Positions 25,135-35,162 of a DNA stretch of 64,000 bases are shown one piece after another; the first letter of the stretch is position 1; each line of letters opens with the position of its first letter. This DNA comes from Actinomadura atramentaria DSM 43919. Lineage in GTDB: Bacteria; Actinomycetota; Actinomycetes; Streptosporangiales; Streptosporangiaceae. A model generated the notes under the pieces. It searched no databases and was not told the origin of the DNA. It was given only the letters and a program-made list of their open reading frames with translations. The DNA lies in assembly GCF_000381885.1 (NCBI RefSeq), contig NZ_KB907211.1, positions 248,001-312,000 on the forward strand, in the 5' to 3' direction. A program made the position numbers and the translations under genes.

Positions 25135-27942
25135 CTACTTCGGCGCGGCGGTCGCGAGGGTCGGGTCGCCGTCCAGGTCGAGGTCCAGGCCCGTGTAGCG
25201 GGTGGACCGCACGGCGGCGGTCCCGATGTTGACGACCGGGATCACGGCCATGTCGTCCAGCGCGATCTTCTCGGCCTGCCGGGTGTACTCGACGCGCTTG
25301 GCGGCGTCCGTCGTCGCGGCGATCTGCTTGAGCAGGGTGTCCACCTGGTCGTCGTGCCAGCTCCCGTAGTCGCCGATGCCGGTGCCGCCCGGCGCGACCT
25401 CCGGGCCGCCGACGAGCGGCGCGAGCATGTTCGCGCCGGTCGGGACGTCGGGGTACCAGCCGGTGAGGATGAGCCCCTGCGCGTTCTTCGCCTGGACCGC
25501 GCCCTGGAGCTTGCTGTAGTCCGGGTAGTTGCGGATGTTGACCTTCCAGCCGAGCGCCTGCTGGAGCGAGCTCTGGAGGATGGTCGCGAACTTGAGCTGC
25601 GACGTGTTGCCCAGCGTGTAGAGGTCGACGGACGTGCCGGGGTTCATGCCCGCCTCGCGCGCGAGGTCCCGGGCGGTGGCCTCGTCGCGCCGGGCGCAGG
25701 ACGGGCACGCGTTCGCGCTCGCGTACGCCGGGAGCGCGGCGGGCACGATGCCGGTCGCGGGCGTGTAGCCGGGGCCGTAGTTGTTCGCGACGGCGGTGCG
25801 GTCCAGCGCCCAGGAGACGGCGATCCGCGCCTTGGCGTCGCGCAGCGGGCCGCTCCGGAGGATCGGGAGCAGCAGCCGCTCGCCGGGGACCGTCCGCTTC
25901 ACGACCTCGGTGCCGGACGACGTCCGCGCCTGCGCGGCGGTCACCGAGGTGAGCGGGGCGAACCCGAACTCGCCCGCCGCGACTCCGGCGACGCCCGCCG
26001 GGGACGGGTCGGCGCTGAGCTTGATCGTGACCGTGTCCAGCTTCGTCGAGCCGAACGCCCAGGACGGGTTGCGGACGAGCGTGATGGTCGAGCCGCGCGC
26101 GTACGTCCCGATCTTGAAGGGGCCGTTGCCGATCGGGTTCATCCGGTACGTCGCGTCGCCCGCCTTCTTGGCGGTCTTCGGCGCGGGGACGAACGCGGGG
26201 TGCGCGAGCCGCGTCGGGAAGTCGCAGTCGGGGTCCGCGAGGTCCACCTGGAGCGTGGACCCGCTCGCCGTGACGCCCGACAGCGTCGCCGCCGATCCGG
26301 ACGAGACCTGGTCGTAGCCCTTGATCTCGGTCATCACGTACAGGGCGTTGCTGTTGCGGTTGGACGCGGTGCGCGCCCAGCCGCGCGCGAACGACTCGGC
26401 GTCGACCGGCTCGCCGTTGCTGAACGTCGTGCCGGACCTGACGGTGATCGTCCAGTGGCGGCACTCGTTCGTCGGGACCAGGGACGTCGCGAGGCGGTTC
26501 ACGAGCTTCCCGTCCGGCCCGACCTCGGTGAGGCCGGTGAAGAGCTGCTTGGTGAGCAGCCGCTCGGTGCTGCCGCCGTAGTCGGCGGCGGGGTCGATCG
26601 AGCCGCCGGAGTCGAGCGGTGCGGCGGCCGCCATCACCAGGTTCCCGCCGACGCGCTGGGGGGTCGGCGTCGGCTTGGCGGGGTCCTTGAGGTTCAGGGC
26701 GGCCAGCAGCCCGCCGGTGAGGGCGAGCGCGACGACGGCCGTGACGCCGCCGCCGACGAGCAGCGCGGTGGGCCGCCGCCGGGGCCGTCCGCCGGCGGGC
26801 AGCGTCGCGCCGGGCCAGGGCGGGGGAGCGGGCGCGTTCCAGGGCGGCGGCGTCGCGGGCGGGTCGCCGGGGCGGCCGGGGGAGCCGCCCGGCGGCGCGA
26901 ACGGCTGCGGGGTGGACGGCTGGGGGGTGGACGGCTGCGTGGACGACGGTGGGGTGGACGGCGACGCGAACGGCGGCGGCGTGGACGGCTGCGTCGAAGG
27001 CGGGACGGGCGGCGCGGGCGGCGCGGGCGGCGCGGGCGCGCCCGCGGGCGCGTGCCCGAACGTCCCCGTCGCCGCCGCGGCCGCGCCCTGCCCCAGCATG
27101 TCCGCGGGCCGCCCGCCCGGCGCGGGCGCGCTGCCCGCCAGGCCGAGCAGCCGCAGCAGCACCTGGTGCGCGGCGGGCCGCCGCGCCGGGTCCTTGGCCA
27201 GGCAGTCCGCGGCGATCTCCCGCAGCGGCCCGGTCATCAGGCCGAGGTCGGGCGGCAGGTTGAGGATGCGGTGCATGACGGCCGGGATCGAGTCCTGCCC
27301 GAACGCGGGCCGTCCCGACGCCGCGTACACCATCGTCGCGCCCCACGCGAAGACGTCGGCCTCCGGCCCGACCGGCGCGCCGGAGATCTGCTCGGGGGCC
27401 ATGTAGGCGGGCGTGCCGACGGCGGTGCTGGACATCGTGCCGGTCGCGTCCAGGGCCCGCGCGATGCCGAAGTCGATGACGCGGGGGCCGTCCGGGGCCA
27501 GCAGGATGTTGCCGGGCTTGAAGTCGCGGTGGACGATCCCCGCCTCGTGGATCGCGGTGAGCGCCGTCATCGTCCCGATCGCCAGCCGGTCCAGCTCGGT
27601 GCCCGAGCGGGGCCCGCGCATCCGCAGGACCTCCAGCAGCGACGGCCCGTCGATGTACTCGCTGACGATGTAGGGCCGGTCGCCCTCGGTGTCGGCGTCG
27701 ATGACGCGCGCCGTGCAGAACGGCGCGACGCGGCGCGCGACGGCCAGCTCGGCGGCGAACCGGGACCGGGCCTTGGGGTCGCCGCTGAACCGGGCGTGCA
27801 GGAGCTTGACCGCGACCGGGCGGCCGGGCTCGTCCTCGGCGAGGAAGACCGAGCCTTGGCCGCCCTCGCCGAGCAGGCCGGTCAGCCGGTAGGGACCGAT
27901 CCGCTCGGGGTCGCCGGGGCGGAGCGGAGCGGTCTCCGGCAT
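25135..27942 (-). CDS. Membrane Ser/Thr protein kinase fused to an oligopeptide-binding (SBP family 5) domain
   Basis: A 935-residue chimera. Residues 17-270 are a Hanks-type kinase with Lys46 (AVKLL), catalytic HRDFKPGN (Asp140), DFG 157-159 and APE 182-184, all intact. Residues ~275-385 are Pro/Ser/Thr-rich, ~391-415 are a membrane helix, and ~430-930 form a complete extracellular solute-binding protein like OppA/DppA. That domain shows GGSTERLLTKQLFTGL, WTITVRSGTTFSNGEPVDAESF, NPIGNGPFKI and YPDVPTG. A kinase whose receptor is a whole peptide-binding protein should phosphorylate intracellular targets when a peptide or other ligand is bound outside. SD GGAGGT precedes ATG 27942. It lies downstream of a paralogous kinase gene on the same strand. 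Confidence 0.93.
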   Translation of the reverse strand: MPETAPLRPGDPERIGPYRLTGLLGEGGQGSVFLAEDEPGRPVAVKLLHARFSGDPKARSRFAAELAVARRVAPFCTARVIDADTEGDRPYIVSEYIDGPSLLEVLRMRGPRSGTELDRLAIGTMTALTAIHEAGIVHRDFKPGNILLAPDGPRVIDFGIARALDATGTMSSTAVGTPAYMAPEQISGAPVGPEADVFAWGATMVYAASGRPAFGQDSIPAVMHRILNLPPDLGLMTGPLREIAADCLAKDPARRPAAHQVLLRLLGLAGSAPAPGGRPADMLGQGAAAAATGTFGHAPAGAPAPPAPPAPPVPPSTQPSTPPPFASPSTPPSSTQPSTPQPSTPQPFAPPGGSPGRPGDPPATPPPWNAPAPPPWPGATLPAGGRPRRRPTALLVGGGVTAVVALALTGGLLAALNLKDPAKPTPTPQRVGGNLVMAAAAPLDSGGSIDPAADYGGSTERLLTKQLFTGLTEVGPDGKLVNRLATSLVPTNECRHWTITVRSGTTFSNGEPVDAESFARGWARTASNRNSNALYVMTEIKGYDQVSSGSAATLSGVTASGSTLQVDLADPDCDFPTRLAHPAFVPAPKTAKKAGDATYRMNPIGNGPFKIGTYARGSTITLVRNPSWAFGSTKLDTVTIKLSADPSPAGVAGVAAGEFGFAPLTSVTAAQARTSSGTEVVKRTVPGERLLLPILRSGPLRDAKARIAVSWALDRTAVANNYGPGYTPATGIVPAALPAYASANACPSCARRDEATARDLAREAGMNPGTSVDLYTLGNTSQLKFATILQSSLQQALGWKVNIRNYPDYSKLQGAVQAKNAQGLILTGWYPDVPTGANMLAPLVGGPEVAPGGTGIGDYGSWHDDQVDTLLKQIAATTDAAKRVEYTRQAEKIALDDMAVIPVVNIGTAAVRSTRYTGLDLDLDGDPTLATAAPK

Positions 27943-28015
27943 GGACGGACCTCCGGACGGGAGAGCGGGCGGGGGGCGGGCGCGGGCGGCCGCGGCGCGG
28001 CCGCCCCGGCGTGGC

Positions 28016-29734
28016 CTACTGCTTGCTCACGGTGCCGTACGCCCCCGCGGCGCCCGCGGTCGGGGTGTCGTTCCGCCACTCCCAGCGCATCACCGACAGC
28101 GACGACGAGGTCGGCAGGAACGAGACGTACCCGTCCGCGCACTGCGTCTTGTCGGCGAGCAGGGACGTCTCCCGGTACACGTACCGCGTGCTGCTGCTCT
28201 CCTCCGGCATGAGGGTGAGCTTGGTGTAGCAGGTGGGGTGCGTGTCGGGGTAGGTGTACGTCGCGGTGCCGCCCTTGCCGAGCAGGTAGAACGCCGGGGT
28301 GAAGTCGTCGCTGCCCTGGTGGCCGGTGCCCTTGTACGTCCCGATGATGCCGCCGCCGAACAGCGAGGAGGAGGACGGCGTCGGCGGGGAGTAGGTGATG
28401 ATCGGGTCCGGGTCGTCCTTGCTGTTGCTGGCGACGATGATGATCACCACGACGACGATGATCGCGATGATCGCCACGACGCCGCAGCCGATCCCGATGA
28501 ACACGCCCGGGTTCGTCCCCGACGACTGCCGGGGCGGCGGCCCGTACGGGCCGGGCGTCATGGGTCCGGGCGTCATCGGGCCGGGCATCGGGCCGGGCGT
28601 CGCCGGGCCGATCGGCGGCGGCGTGGCCGGGCCGGGCGGACCCGGCTGGTACATCGGCATCGGCGGCGGTGTGATCGACGGCGGCACCTGCTGCTGCCCG
28701 TGACCGCCCATTGCGGGCTGTCCCATACCGCCCTGTCCCATTCCGGCCTGGCCGGGACCGGCCTGGTGCATCGGCATGGGCGGCGGCGTGATCGCCTGCG
28801 GCGGCGGCGTGTGCCGCCGGACGGGCGGCGGCGCGGGGAGCTGCGAGGCGATCCGCGTCCCCTGGTTCATCAGCTCCTCGGGGTCGGCGTGCTGCCCGGC
28901 GGGGGCGGCCCCCGCGCCGTCGAGGAGGTTCAGCAGGAGCTGCGCGGCGGGCGGCCGCAGCCCCGCGTCCTTGGACAGGCAGCGGGCCACCAGGTCGCGG
29001 ACGTGGCCGGGCGGCAGCGCCGACAGGTCCGGCTCGTCGTTGAGGATCTTGTTGATGATGACCGGCAGCGTCTCGGCCTCGAACGGCGACTGCCCGGTCG
29101 CGGCGAACACCATCGTCGCGCCCCAGGCGAAGATGTCCACCGCGGGCGTGAGCGGCGCGCCGGTGAGCTGCTCGGGCGCGAGGTAGCCGGGCGTGCCGAC
29201 GACCATGCCGGTCGCGGTGACCGCGCTCTCCTGCGAGTTCACCGTCCGCGCGATGCCGAAGTCGACGACGCGGGGGCCGTCGGCGGCGAGCATGACGTTG
29301 TTCGGCTTGAAGTCGCGGTGGACGATCCCGGCCTCGTGGATCGCCGCGAGCGCGGTGACCGTGCCGATCGCCAGCCGCTCCAGCTCGGCGCGGCCGAACG
29401 GCCCGCCCCGCGCGATGACGTCGTGCAGCGACGGCCCGTCGATGAACTCGCTGACGACGTAGGGCTGGTCGCCCTGGACGTCGGCCTCCAGCACGCGCGC
29501 GGTGCAGAACGGCTCCACCTTCTGCGCGGCGGCCACCTCGCGGGTGAACCGGGCGCGCGCGGCGGGGTCGGTCGCCATCTGCGCGTGCAGCAGCTTGATG
29601 GCGACGTACGCGCCGCCGCCGCGGACGCGGCCGAGGTAGACGGCGCCCTGGCCGCCCGCGCCCAGCCGCCCGACGACCTCGTACTGGCCGAGCGCGCGGG
29701 GGTCGCCCGGCTCCAGGGGAGCGGCATCCGGCAT
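28016..29734 (-). CDS. Membrane Ser/Thr protein kinase with small extracellular domain
   Basis: A 572-residue paralogue of the next kinase. The catalytic domain (residues ~17-275) has AIKLL, HRDFKPNN, DFGIA and APEQ. A Pro/Met/Gly-rich linker (PPPMPMHQAGPGQAGMGQGGMGQ) follows, then a membrane helix of ~30 residues (VFIGIGCGVVAIIAIIVVVVIIIVA) and an extracellular domain of ~130 residues with two cysteines (PTCYTKL, KTQCADGY). That domain (IIGTYKGTGHQGSD...) looks like a small beta-sheet ligand module that I cannot name. SD GGAGGAA precedes ATG 29734. It is the first gene of a likely two-kinase operon (73-bp gap). Confidence 0.92.
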   Translation of the reverse strand: MPDAAPLEPGDPRALGQYEVVGRLGAGGQGAVYLGRVRGGGAYVAIKLLHAQMATDPAARARFTREVAAAQKVEPFCTARVLEADVQGDQPYVVSEFIDGPSLHDVIARGGPFGRAELERLAIGTVTALAAIHEAGIVHRDFKPNNVMLAADGPRVVDFGIARTVNSQESAVTATGMVVGTPGYLAPEQLTGAPLTPAVDIFAWGATMVFAATGQSPFEAETLPVIINKILNDEPDLSALPPGHVRDLVARCLSKDAGLRPPAAQLLLNLLDGAGAAPAGQHADPEELMNQGTRIASQLPAPPPVRRHTPPPQAITPPPMPMHQAGPGQAGMGQGGMGQPAMGGHGQQQVPPSITPPPMPMYQPGPPGPATPPPIGPATPGPMPGPMTPGPMTPGPYGPPPRQSSGTNPGVFIGIGCGVVAIIAIIVVVVIIIVASNSKDDPDPIITYSPPTPSSSSLFGGGIIGTYKGTGHQGSDDFTPAFYLLGKGGTATYTYPDTHPTCYTKLTLMPEESSSTRYVYRETSLLADKTQCADGYVSFLPTSSSLSVMRWEWRNDTPTAGAAGAYGTVSKQ

Positions 29735-30309
29735 CTGAGTTCCTCCACACGCGGTGAGATGTGCCCGCCCGTCGGTCGCGGCCGGTCCCCGGCCGTGGCC
29801 GCCCCGGAACAGCCGGGCTCGTCCGGGGGGTTGTCCTCGACCTCAGGCGGGCACGATATCGCGTTAGTTCGGACGTTTCACCGAAGCTCTTGGTTCGGTC
29901 CGATCGTCCGGGGACCGTCCGGAAGGGGGTCGCGGGGGTGCGGACCGACCCGCCGGCCGACGTGCCGACCGACCTGCGGGGCGGCGGGGCCGCGCGACGG
30001 CGGGCGCGGCGCGCCGAGGTTGGCGCGCACCGGGCGCTGGGTACCGATATGATCCCGGCCGCCGTGGGTTGCCCGGGCGGGTGTCACGGCCTGTTCCACA
30101 CCGTGACAACCTGCACAAAGGTGACGTAAACCACAGATTGGCGGCGTAGCCGACGATGCACGTCAACGCGTGGAGGTGGTCGCGCCTCGTGTGTCGCAGT
30201 TCACTACACGTGACAGAATTTCCCGCCCGGATCGGGCACAAGAAGGGCCTCTCGTGCGTTAGATCCGCGCGACGGGGCGCATAAAGCATCGAGGGGGATG
30301 GAGACGCCA
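29735..30309. other. Divergent intergenic region kinase operon / DUF4193 gene
   Basis: A 575-bp stretch without a convincing gene. It contains an inverted repeat TGTCACGG (30082-30089) / CCGTGACA (30101-30108) with an 11-nt spacer, and is noticeably AT-richer between 30110 and 30300, consistent with promoters. The DUF4193 gene has a possible CATAAAG -10 near 30280. No RNA gene recognised. Confidence 0.5.
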
Positions 30310-30606
30310 ATGGCGACCGACTACGACAGCCCACGCAAGACAGACGACGACATCAACGAGGACAGCCTCCAGGAGCTGCAGGCCCGGCGCGCCGACAAGG
30401 CCGCGAGCATCATCGACGAGGACCTGGACGCCGGCGAGGTCGCCGAGCTTCCCGGCGCCGACCTGTCCAACGAGGAGCTGACCTTCCGGGTCGTGCCGCG
30501 CCAGGCGGACGAGTTCACCTGCACGCGGTGCTTCCTCGTCCACCACCGCAGCCAGCTCGCCAGCGAGAAGAACGGCCGGCTGGTCTGCCGCGAGTGCGCC
30601 GCCTGA
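30310..30606 (+). CDS. DUF4193 zinc-finger-like protein
   Basis: A 98-residue actinobacterial protein of unknown function. The N-terminal half is acidic and helical (MATDYDSPRKTDDDINEDS); the C-terminal half carries a four-cysteine motif (TCTRCFLVHHRSQLA ... LVCRECAA), probably a zinc ribbon. ATG 30310 gives the conserved MATDYD start and has GGAG six bases upstream; the ATG at 30298 is less likely. DUF4193 genes normally sit near dut and DUF3093; here about 9 kb of other genes intervene and I find no DUF3093. Confidence 0.9.
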   Translation: MATDYDSPRKTDDDINEDSLQELQARRADKAASIIDEDLDAGEVAELPGADLSNEELTFRVVPRQADEFTCTRCFLVHHRSQLASEKNGRLVCRECAA

Positions 30607-30618
30607 CGGGCGACGCGC

Positions 30619-31545
30619 ATGGCGGACGACATAGGGCGGCACGACGCGGAAGGCGCGGCGGGCACGGACGGCGCGGACGGCCCGGCGGACGCTGAGGCCC
30701 CGCGCGGCGCGGTGGAACCGGCGGACGGCGGTTCCGCCGAGCTCGCGGAGGCCGCCGAGATCGGCGAACTCGTCGGCCGGCTGGTCGAGGCGGACGGCAT
30801 GGACCGCGAGACCCGCGGCCGGCTGCTGGCGCGCCTGGTCCGGCTCGTCGGCGAGAGCGCGCGCCGCGCCGGGGTCGCCGGCATGGCCCGCGGCCGCTGG
30901 CTGACCGACCTGCTGGTCGCGGCCGGGCCGCACATCCCCGTCCGCGACCTCGACACGCTCCGGGCGCACCACCGCGGCCTGGCGGGCGAGGCCCTGGCCG
31001 ACAGCGTCGCGCGGGTCGCCGGGCACGCCACGACCGCCGTGGGCGCGGCGGGCGGGGCGCTGGCGGCGGTGCAGTTCACCGCGCCCCCGCTGCTGCTGAC
31101 CGCGCCCGCGCAGCTCGCCGCCGAGACGCTGGTCGTCGCGGCGATCGAGGTGAAGATGATCGCGGAGCTGCACGAGGTGTACGGCGTCCCCGTGGCGGGT
31201 TCGGGAACGGTCCGGGCCGCGTCCTACCTGACGTCCTGGGCGCGGCGGCGCGGCATCGACCCGCTGGAGGCCGGTTCGCTGACCGGCGCGCTCGGCACCG
31301 CCGCCAAGGCCGCGCTCCGCAAGCGCCTGCTGGGGACGTTCGGCCGCAGCATGACGACCGTGGGCCCGTTCCTCACCGGCGCCGCCGCCGGGGCCGCGCT
31401 GAACCGCGCGTCCACCCGCAGGCTCGCCGCCGACGTCCGCGCGGACCTGCGCCGCGCGCCCGGCCCGGTCGCCACCGCCGAGGACGGCCCGAGTGGTGGC
31501 ACGGGCGCCCGCGTCCTGCGCCTCCCGCCCGCCGACGAGCGCTAG
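30619..31545 (+). CDS. Conserved-looking hypothetical protein with hydrophobic centre
   Basis: A 308-residue protein 12 bp downstream of the DUF4193 gene, probably co-transcribed. The Ala/Gly-rich acidic N-terminus (~45 residues) precedes a helical domain. The central hydrophobic stretch (residues ~135-180, GHATTAVGAAGGALAAVQFTAPPLLLTAPAQLAAETLVVAAIEVKMIAELHEVYG) resembles membrane-associated EcsC-like proteins, but I cannot confirm this. A second hydrophobic Ala/Gly stretch is near residues 240-260. Function unknown. Confidence 0.7.
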   Translation: MADDIGRHDAEGAAGTDGADGPADAEAPRGAVEPADGGSAELAEAAEIGELVGRLVEADGMDRETRGRLLARLVRLVGESARRAGVAGMARGRWLTDLLVAAGPHIPVRDLDTLRAHHRGLAGEALADSVARVAGHATTAVGAAGGALAAVQFTAPPLLLTAPAQLAAETLVVAAIEVKMIAELHEVYGVPVAGSGTVRAASYLTSWARRRGIDPLEAGSLTGALGTAAKAALRKRLLGTFGRSMTTVGPFLTGAAAGAALNRASTRRLAADVRADLRRAPGPVATAEDGPSGGTGARVLRLPPADER

Positions 31546-31549
31546 CCGC

Positions 31550-32146
31550 TCAGGCGAACTCCAGTTCCCCCGCCACCGAGTCCCGCCCGGTGAGCCACAG
31601 GCCCAGCGCCTCCCGCGTCCCCCGCACCTCCGGCCCGCGCCCCACCGGCCGGTGCCCGTCCGTCGGGACGAGCCGGTGCCGCAGCACCCGCCGGTTCATC
31701 CACAGGCTGAGCTGCAGGCCCTCCCGGAAGATCGCGGTCGCCACGTCCCCCGGCACCGCGCGCGTCCGGCCGAGGCCGCGCAGGATGTCCTGGTGGTGGA
31801 CGCCGAGGTCGCCGAGCAGCAGCGCCGCCCCGATCCGGCTCGTGGTGGCGGGCCGCTCGGCCCAGTGCCGCGCCCACTCCAGCAGGCGGCCGCGCGAGAT
31901 CCGCCGGGCGCGGACGGCCTGCGCCTCGTTGGCGGCGTTGATCCGCGCGCCGTACGGCAGGTAGGTGGTGAGGTAGTCGAGCCCGACGACGTGGCCGAGG
32001 ACGTCGCGCGGCGACCAGCCCGCGCACAGCGTCGCGCCGTGGTCGAACTCCTCGTCGCTCAGCGCCGCGACCGTCTCCAGCAGGCGGTGCCGCTCGGCGC
32101 GCAGCGCGTGCTCGAACGGGAACGTGACGTTGTCCAGCGGGCGCAT
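31550..32146 (-). CDS. DinB-like / maleylpyruvate isomerase N-terminal domain protein (TIGR03083 type)
   Basis: A 198-residue member of the DinB/MDMPI fold: the N-terminal helix pair contains EHALRAERHRLLETVAALSDEEFDHGATLCAGWSPRDVLGHVVGLDYLTTYL, with the histidines typical of the metal site (His in VLGHV, and LGDLGVHHQDILRGLG). Such actinobacterial proteins are related to mycothiol-dependent enzymes. No catalytic role can be assigned here. ATG 32146 has AAGGGA nine bases upstream. It converges on the preceding gene with a 4-bp gap. Confidence 0.82.
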   Translation of the reverse strand: MRPLDNVTFPFEHALRAERHRLLETVAALSDEEFDHGATLCAGWSPRDVLGHVVGLDYLTTYLPYGARINAANEAQAVRARRISRGRLLEWARHWAERPATTSRIGAALLLGDLGVHHQDILRGLGRTRAVPGDVATAIFREGLQLSLWMNRRVLRHRLVPTDGHRPVGRGPEVRGTREALGLWLTGRDSVAGELEFA

Positions 32147-32232
32147 CGCGGTCGATCCCTTCGGGGGGCGGGAGCGACCACGATACGCGCGCCGTCCGGA
32201 CGGGCGGCGGTTGACCCCCCGTCCAATACGGG

Positions 32233-32526
32233 TCAGCTCGCGGCGTCGGCGATGAGCTGCGCCGGCAGCTCGCCGGTGCCCTTGGCCCACTGCCGCGCCG
32301 CGGCGCGGGTGGCCAGCAGCCGCGCGACCTCGACGCCGATGCCGACGACCACGACCCAGCCGACGGCCTCGCTCAGCGCCACGTCCGGCGACTCGGGGTT
32401 GACCGGCGGCTCCTTGCCGGTGCCCTTCTTCCAGGCGACGCCGATCGCCTTCTTGGCGACGAACCCGCCCGCGAACGCCGCGGCCCCGGCCACCAGCCGC
32501 CAGCCGATGTCGCCCTTGTCCGCCAT
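32233..32526 (-). CDS. DUF4235 small membrane protein
   Basis: A 97-residue protein with two hydrophobic segments ([22 protein letters not shown] near residues 7-28, and [26 protein letters not shown] near 55-80), the pattern of DUF4235 proteins found widely in actinomycetes. Function unknown. Two tandem ATG codons follow GGGAGGAC; the second (32526) has the better spacing. Confidence 0.82.
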   Translation of the reverse strand: MADKGDIGWRLVAGAAAFAGGFVAKKAIGVAWKKGTGKEPPVNPESPDVALSEAVGWVVVVGIGVEVARLLATRAAARQWAKGTGELPAQLIADAAS

Positions 32527-32638
32527 CATCGTCCTCCCAGTCGTCTTGCCTCGGTCCCGACGCTACCGGAACGGGCCGTCCGGAACCCGATGCCCGGCGT
32601 GTCCCGCATTCCGCCCCGTGCGGCGGGCGCCCGGTCAA

Positions 32639-32651
32639 TACGATGGGCCGC
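32639..32651 (+). promoter_or_regulatory. Leaderless -10 element of valS
   Basis: TACGAT (32639-32644) is followed by 7 nt and then ATG 32652. It decides between the two in-frame ATGs: the upstream ATG (32643) lies inside this element. Confidence 0.65.
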
Positions 32652-35156
32652 ATGACGACCCCGCAGCCGAACGTCCCCGCCAAGCCCGCGCTCGACGGCC
32701 TGGAGGACAAGTGGGTACGCGGCTGGGACGAGGCGGGCACGTACCGGTTCGACCGGACGCGCCCGCGCTCGGAGGTCTACTCCGTCGACACGCCGCCGCC
32801 GACCGTCTCCGGGTCGCTGCACGTCGGGCACGTGTTCTCCTATACCCACACCGACGCGGTCGCGCGCTACCACCGGATGCGCGGGCGCGCGGTGTTCTAC
32901 CCGATGGGCTGGGACGACAACGGGCTGCCGACCGAGCGCCGCGTCCAGAACCACTTCGGGGTGCGCTGCGATCCGTCGCTGCCGTACGACCCCGCGTTCG
33001 AGCCGCCCGCCAAGCCCGATGCCAAAAGGCAGGTCCCGGTGTCGCGGCGCAACTTCATCGAGCTGTGCGAACGGCTCACCGAGGTGGACGAGCGCGCGTT
33101 CGAGGAGATGTGGCGGCGCGTCGGCCTGTCCGTCGACTGGGACCACCTCTACACGACGATCGGCGCGCCCGCGCGGGCGGCGTCGCAGCGCGCGTTCCTG
33201 CGGAACCTGGCGCGCGGCGAGGCGTACCTGGCCGAGGCCCCGACGCTGTGGGACGTCACGTTCCGCACGGCCGTCGCGCAGGCCGAGCTGGAGGACCGCG
33301 ACGAGCCGGGCGCGTTCCACCGGCTGCGGTTCCGCGCCGAGTCCCGCCCGGTGTACGTGGAGACGACGCGGCCGGAGCTGCTGCCCGCGTGCGTCGCGCT
33401 CGTCGCGCACCCCGACGACGAGCGGTACGCCGAGCTGTTCGGCACGACGGTCCGCACGCCGCTGTTCGACGTCGAGGTGCCCGTCCTGCCGCACCGGCTC
33501 GCGGAGCCCGACAAGGGCTCGGGGATCGTCATGGTCTGCACGTTCGGCGACCTCACCGACGTGGTGTGGTGGCGGGAGCTGGACCTGCCGACCCGCGCGG
33601 TCATCGGCTGGGACGGGCGGCTGGCGGCCGAGCCGCCGCAGGGCGTCCCGGCGGGGCCGTACGCGGAGCTGGCGGGCAAGACCGTCTTCTCGGCCAAGCA
33701 GCGGATCGTGGAGCTGCTGACCGAGTCCGGGGACCTGGACGGGGAGCCGCGCAAGGTCGTCCGCCCGGTGAAGTTCTACGAGAAGGGCTCGCGCCCGCTG
33801 GAGATCGTCACCACGCGGCAGTGGTACCTGCGCAACGGCGGCCGGGACGCGGCGCTGCGCGACCGGATGCTGGAGCGCGGCCGGGAGCTGCGGTGGCATC
33901 CGGAGTACATGCGGGCGCGGTACGAGAACTGGGTCGCGGGCCTGAACGGCGACTGGCTGGTGTCGCGGCAGCGGTTCTTCGGCGTGCCGGTGCCGGTCTG
34001 GTACCCGCTGGACGGCGGCGGCGAGGCGCGGTACGACGCGCCGATCGTCCCGGCGGAGGCGGTGCTGCCGGTGGACCCGTCGTCGGACGCGCCGCCCGGG
34101 TACGACGAGGACCAGCGCGGCAAGCCGGGCGGTTTCATCGGCGACCCGGACGTCATGGACACCTGGGCGACGTCGTCGCTGACGCCGCAGATCGCGGGCG
34201 GCTGGGAGCGCGACCCCGACCTGTTCGCCCGCGTGTTCCCGTTCGACCTGCGCCCGCAGGCCCACGAGATCATCCGGACCTGGCTGTTCTCGACGGTCGT
34301 GCGCGCCGACGCCGAGCACGGCGTGCTCCCGTGGCGGGACACCGCGATCTCCGGATGGATTCTCGACCCGGACCGCAAGAAGATGTCCAAGTCCAAGGGC
34401 AACGTCGTCACGCCCGTGGACCTGCTGAAGGAGTACGGCTCCGACGCCGTCCGGTACTGGGCGGCGAGCGCGCGGCCGGGCGCGGACACCGCGTTCGACA
34501 CCGGGCAGATCAAGGTGGGCCGCCGCCTGGCCATCAAGATCCTCAACGCGTCGAAGTTCGTGCTGGGGTTCGGCGCGGCCGACCCGGACGCGGTGTCCGA
34601 GCCGCTGGACCGGGCGATGCTGGCGGCGCTCGCGGGCGTCGTCGAGGACGCCACGCGCGCGTTCGACGCCTACGACCAGGCGCGGGCGCTGGAGCGCACC
34701 GAGCGGTTCTTCTGGGAGTTCTGCGACGACTACCTGGAGCTGGTGAAGGCCCGCGCGTACGGCGAGGGCCCGGCGGCGGAGTCGGCGCGGGCCGCGCTGC
34801 GGACGGCGCTGTCGGTGCTGCTGCGGCTGTTCGCGCCCGTCCTGCCGTTCGTGGCCGAGGAGGTGTGGTCGTGGTGGCGGGCCGGGTCGGTCCACCGGGC
34901 GCCGTGGCCGGCCGCCGCGGAGCTGCCCGGCGGCGGCGACCCGGCGGTGCTGGCCGCGACGGGCGCGGCGCTGGGCGAGGTCCGGCGGGCCAAGTCCGAG
35001 GCGCGGGCGTCGATGCGCGCGGACGTGGCGCGGGCGGTGGTGCGCGGGCCGCGCGCGGCGCTGGTCGCGGCGGCGGACCTGGCGGCGGCGGGCCGTGTCG
35101 CGGACCTGGTGCTGGACGCCGCGGGTGAGGACGCGGTCGAGGTGGAGCTGGCCTGA
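32652..35156 (+). CDS. valS: Valyl-tRNA synthetase, archaeal/eukaryal-like type
   Basis: Charges tRNA-Val (834 residues, class I). The HIGH motif is SGSLHVGH (residues ~54-61) and the KMSKS motif is KKMSKSKGN (~576). The editing (CP1) domain and the C-terminal anticodon domain are present, and the protein lacks a long C-terminal coiled-coil arm. After the HIGH motif it reads [17 protein letters not shown], which is the archaeal/Rickettsia form; ordinary bacterial ValS has GTDHAGIATQ here. It is therefore likely of transferred origin, either the only ValS or a second copy. Its promoter appears leaderless. Confidence 0.93.
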   Translation: MTTPQPNVPAKPALDGLEDKWVRGWDEAGTYRFDRTRPRSEVYSVDTPPPTVSGSLHVGHVFSYTHTDAVARYHRMRGRAVFYPMGWDDNGLPTERRVQNHFGVRCDPSLPYDPAFEPPAKPDAKRQVPVSRRNFIELCERLTEVDERAFEEMWRRVGLSVDWDHLYTTIGAPARAASQRAFLRNLARGEAYLAEAPTLWDVTFRTAVAQAELEDRDEPGAFHRLRFRAESRPVYVETTRPELLPACVALVAHPDDERYAELFGTTVRTPLFDVEVPVLPHRLAEPDKGSGIVMVCTFGDLTDVVWWRELDLPTRAVIGWDGRLAAEPPQGVPAGPYAELAGKTVFSAKQRIVELLTESGDLDGEPRKVVRPVKFYEKGSRPLEIVTTRQWYLRNGGRDAALRDRMLERGRELRWHPEYMRARYENWVAGLNGDWLVSRQRFFGVPVPVWYPLDGGGEARYDAPIVPAEAVLPVDPSSDAPPGYDEDQRGKPGGFIGDPDVMDTWATSSLTPQIAGGWERDPDLFARVFPFDLRPQAHEIIRTWLFSTVVRADAEHGVLPWRDTAISGWILDPDRKKMSKSKGNVVTPVDLLKEYGSDAVRYWAASARPGADTAFDTGQIKVGRRLAIKILNASKFVLGFGAADPDAVSEPLDRAMLAALAGVVEDATRAFDAYDQARALERTERFFWEFCDDYLELVKARAYGEGPAAESARAALRTALSVLLRLFAPVLPFVAEEVWSWWRAGSVHRAPWPAAAELPGGGDPAVLAATGAALGEVRRAKSEARASMRADVARAVVRGPRAALVAAADLAAAGRVADLVLDAAGEDAVEVELA

Positions 35157-35162
35157 GCCGCG

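Noticed and set aside
29735..30309. Hidden gene or RNA in the 575-bp gap
   Set aside because: No frame with an SD or motif, and no tRNA-like fold or known riboswitch signature; only an 8-bp inverted repeat.
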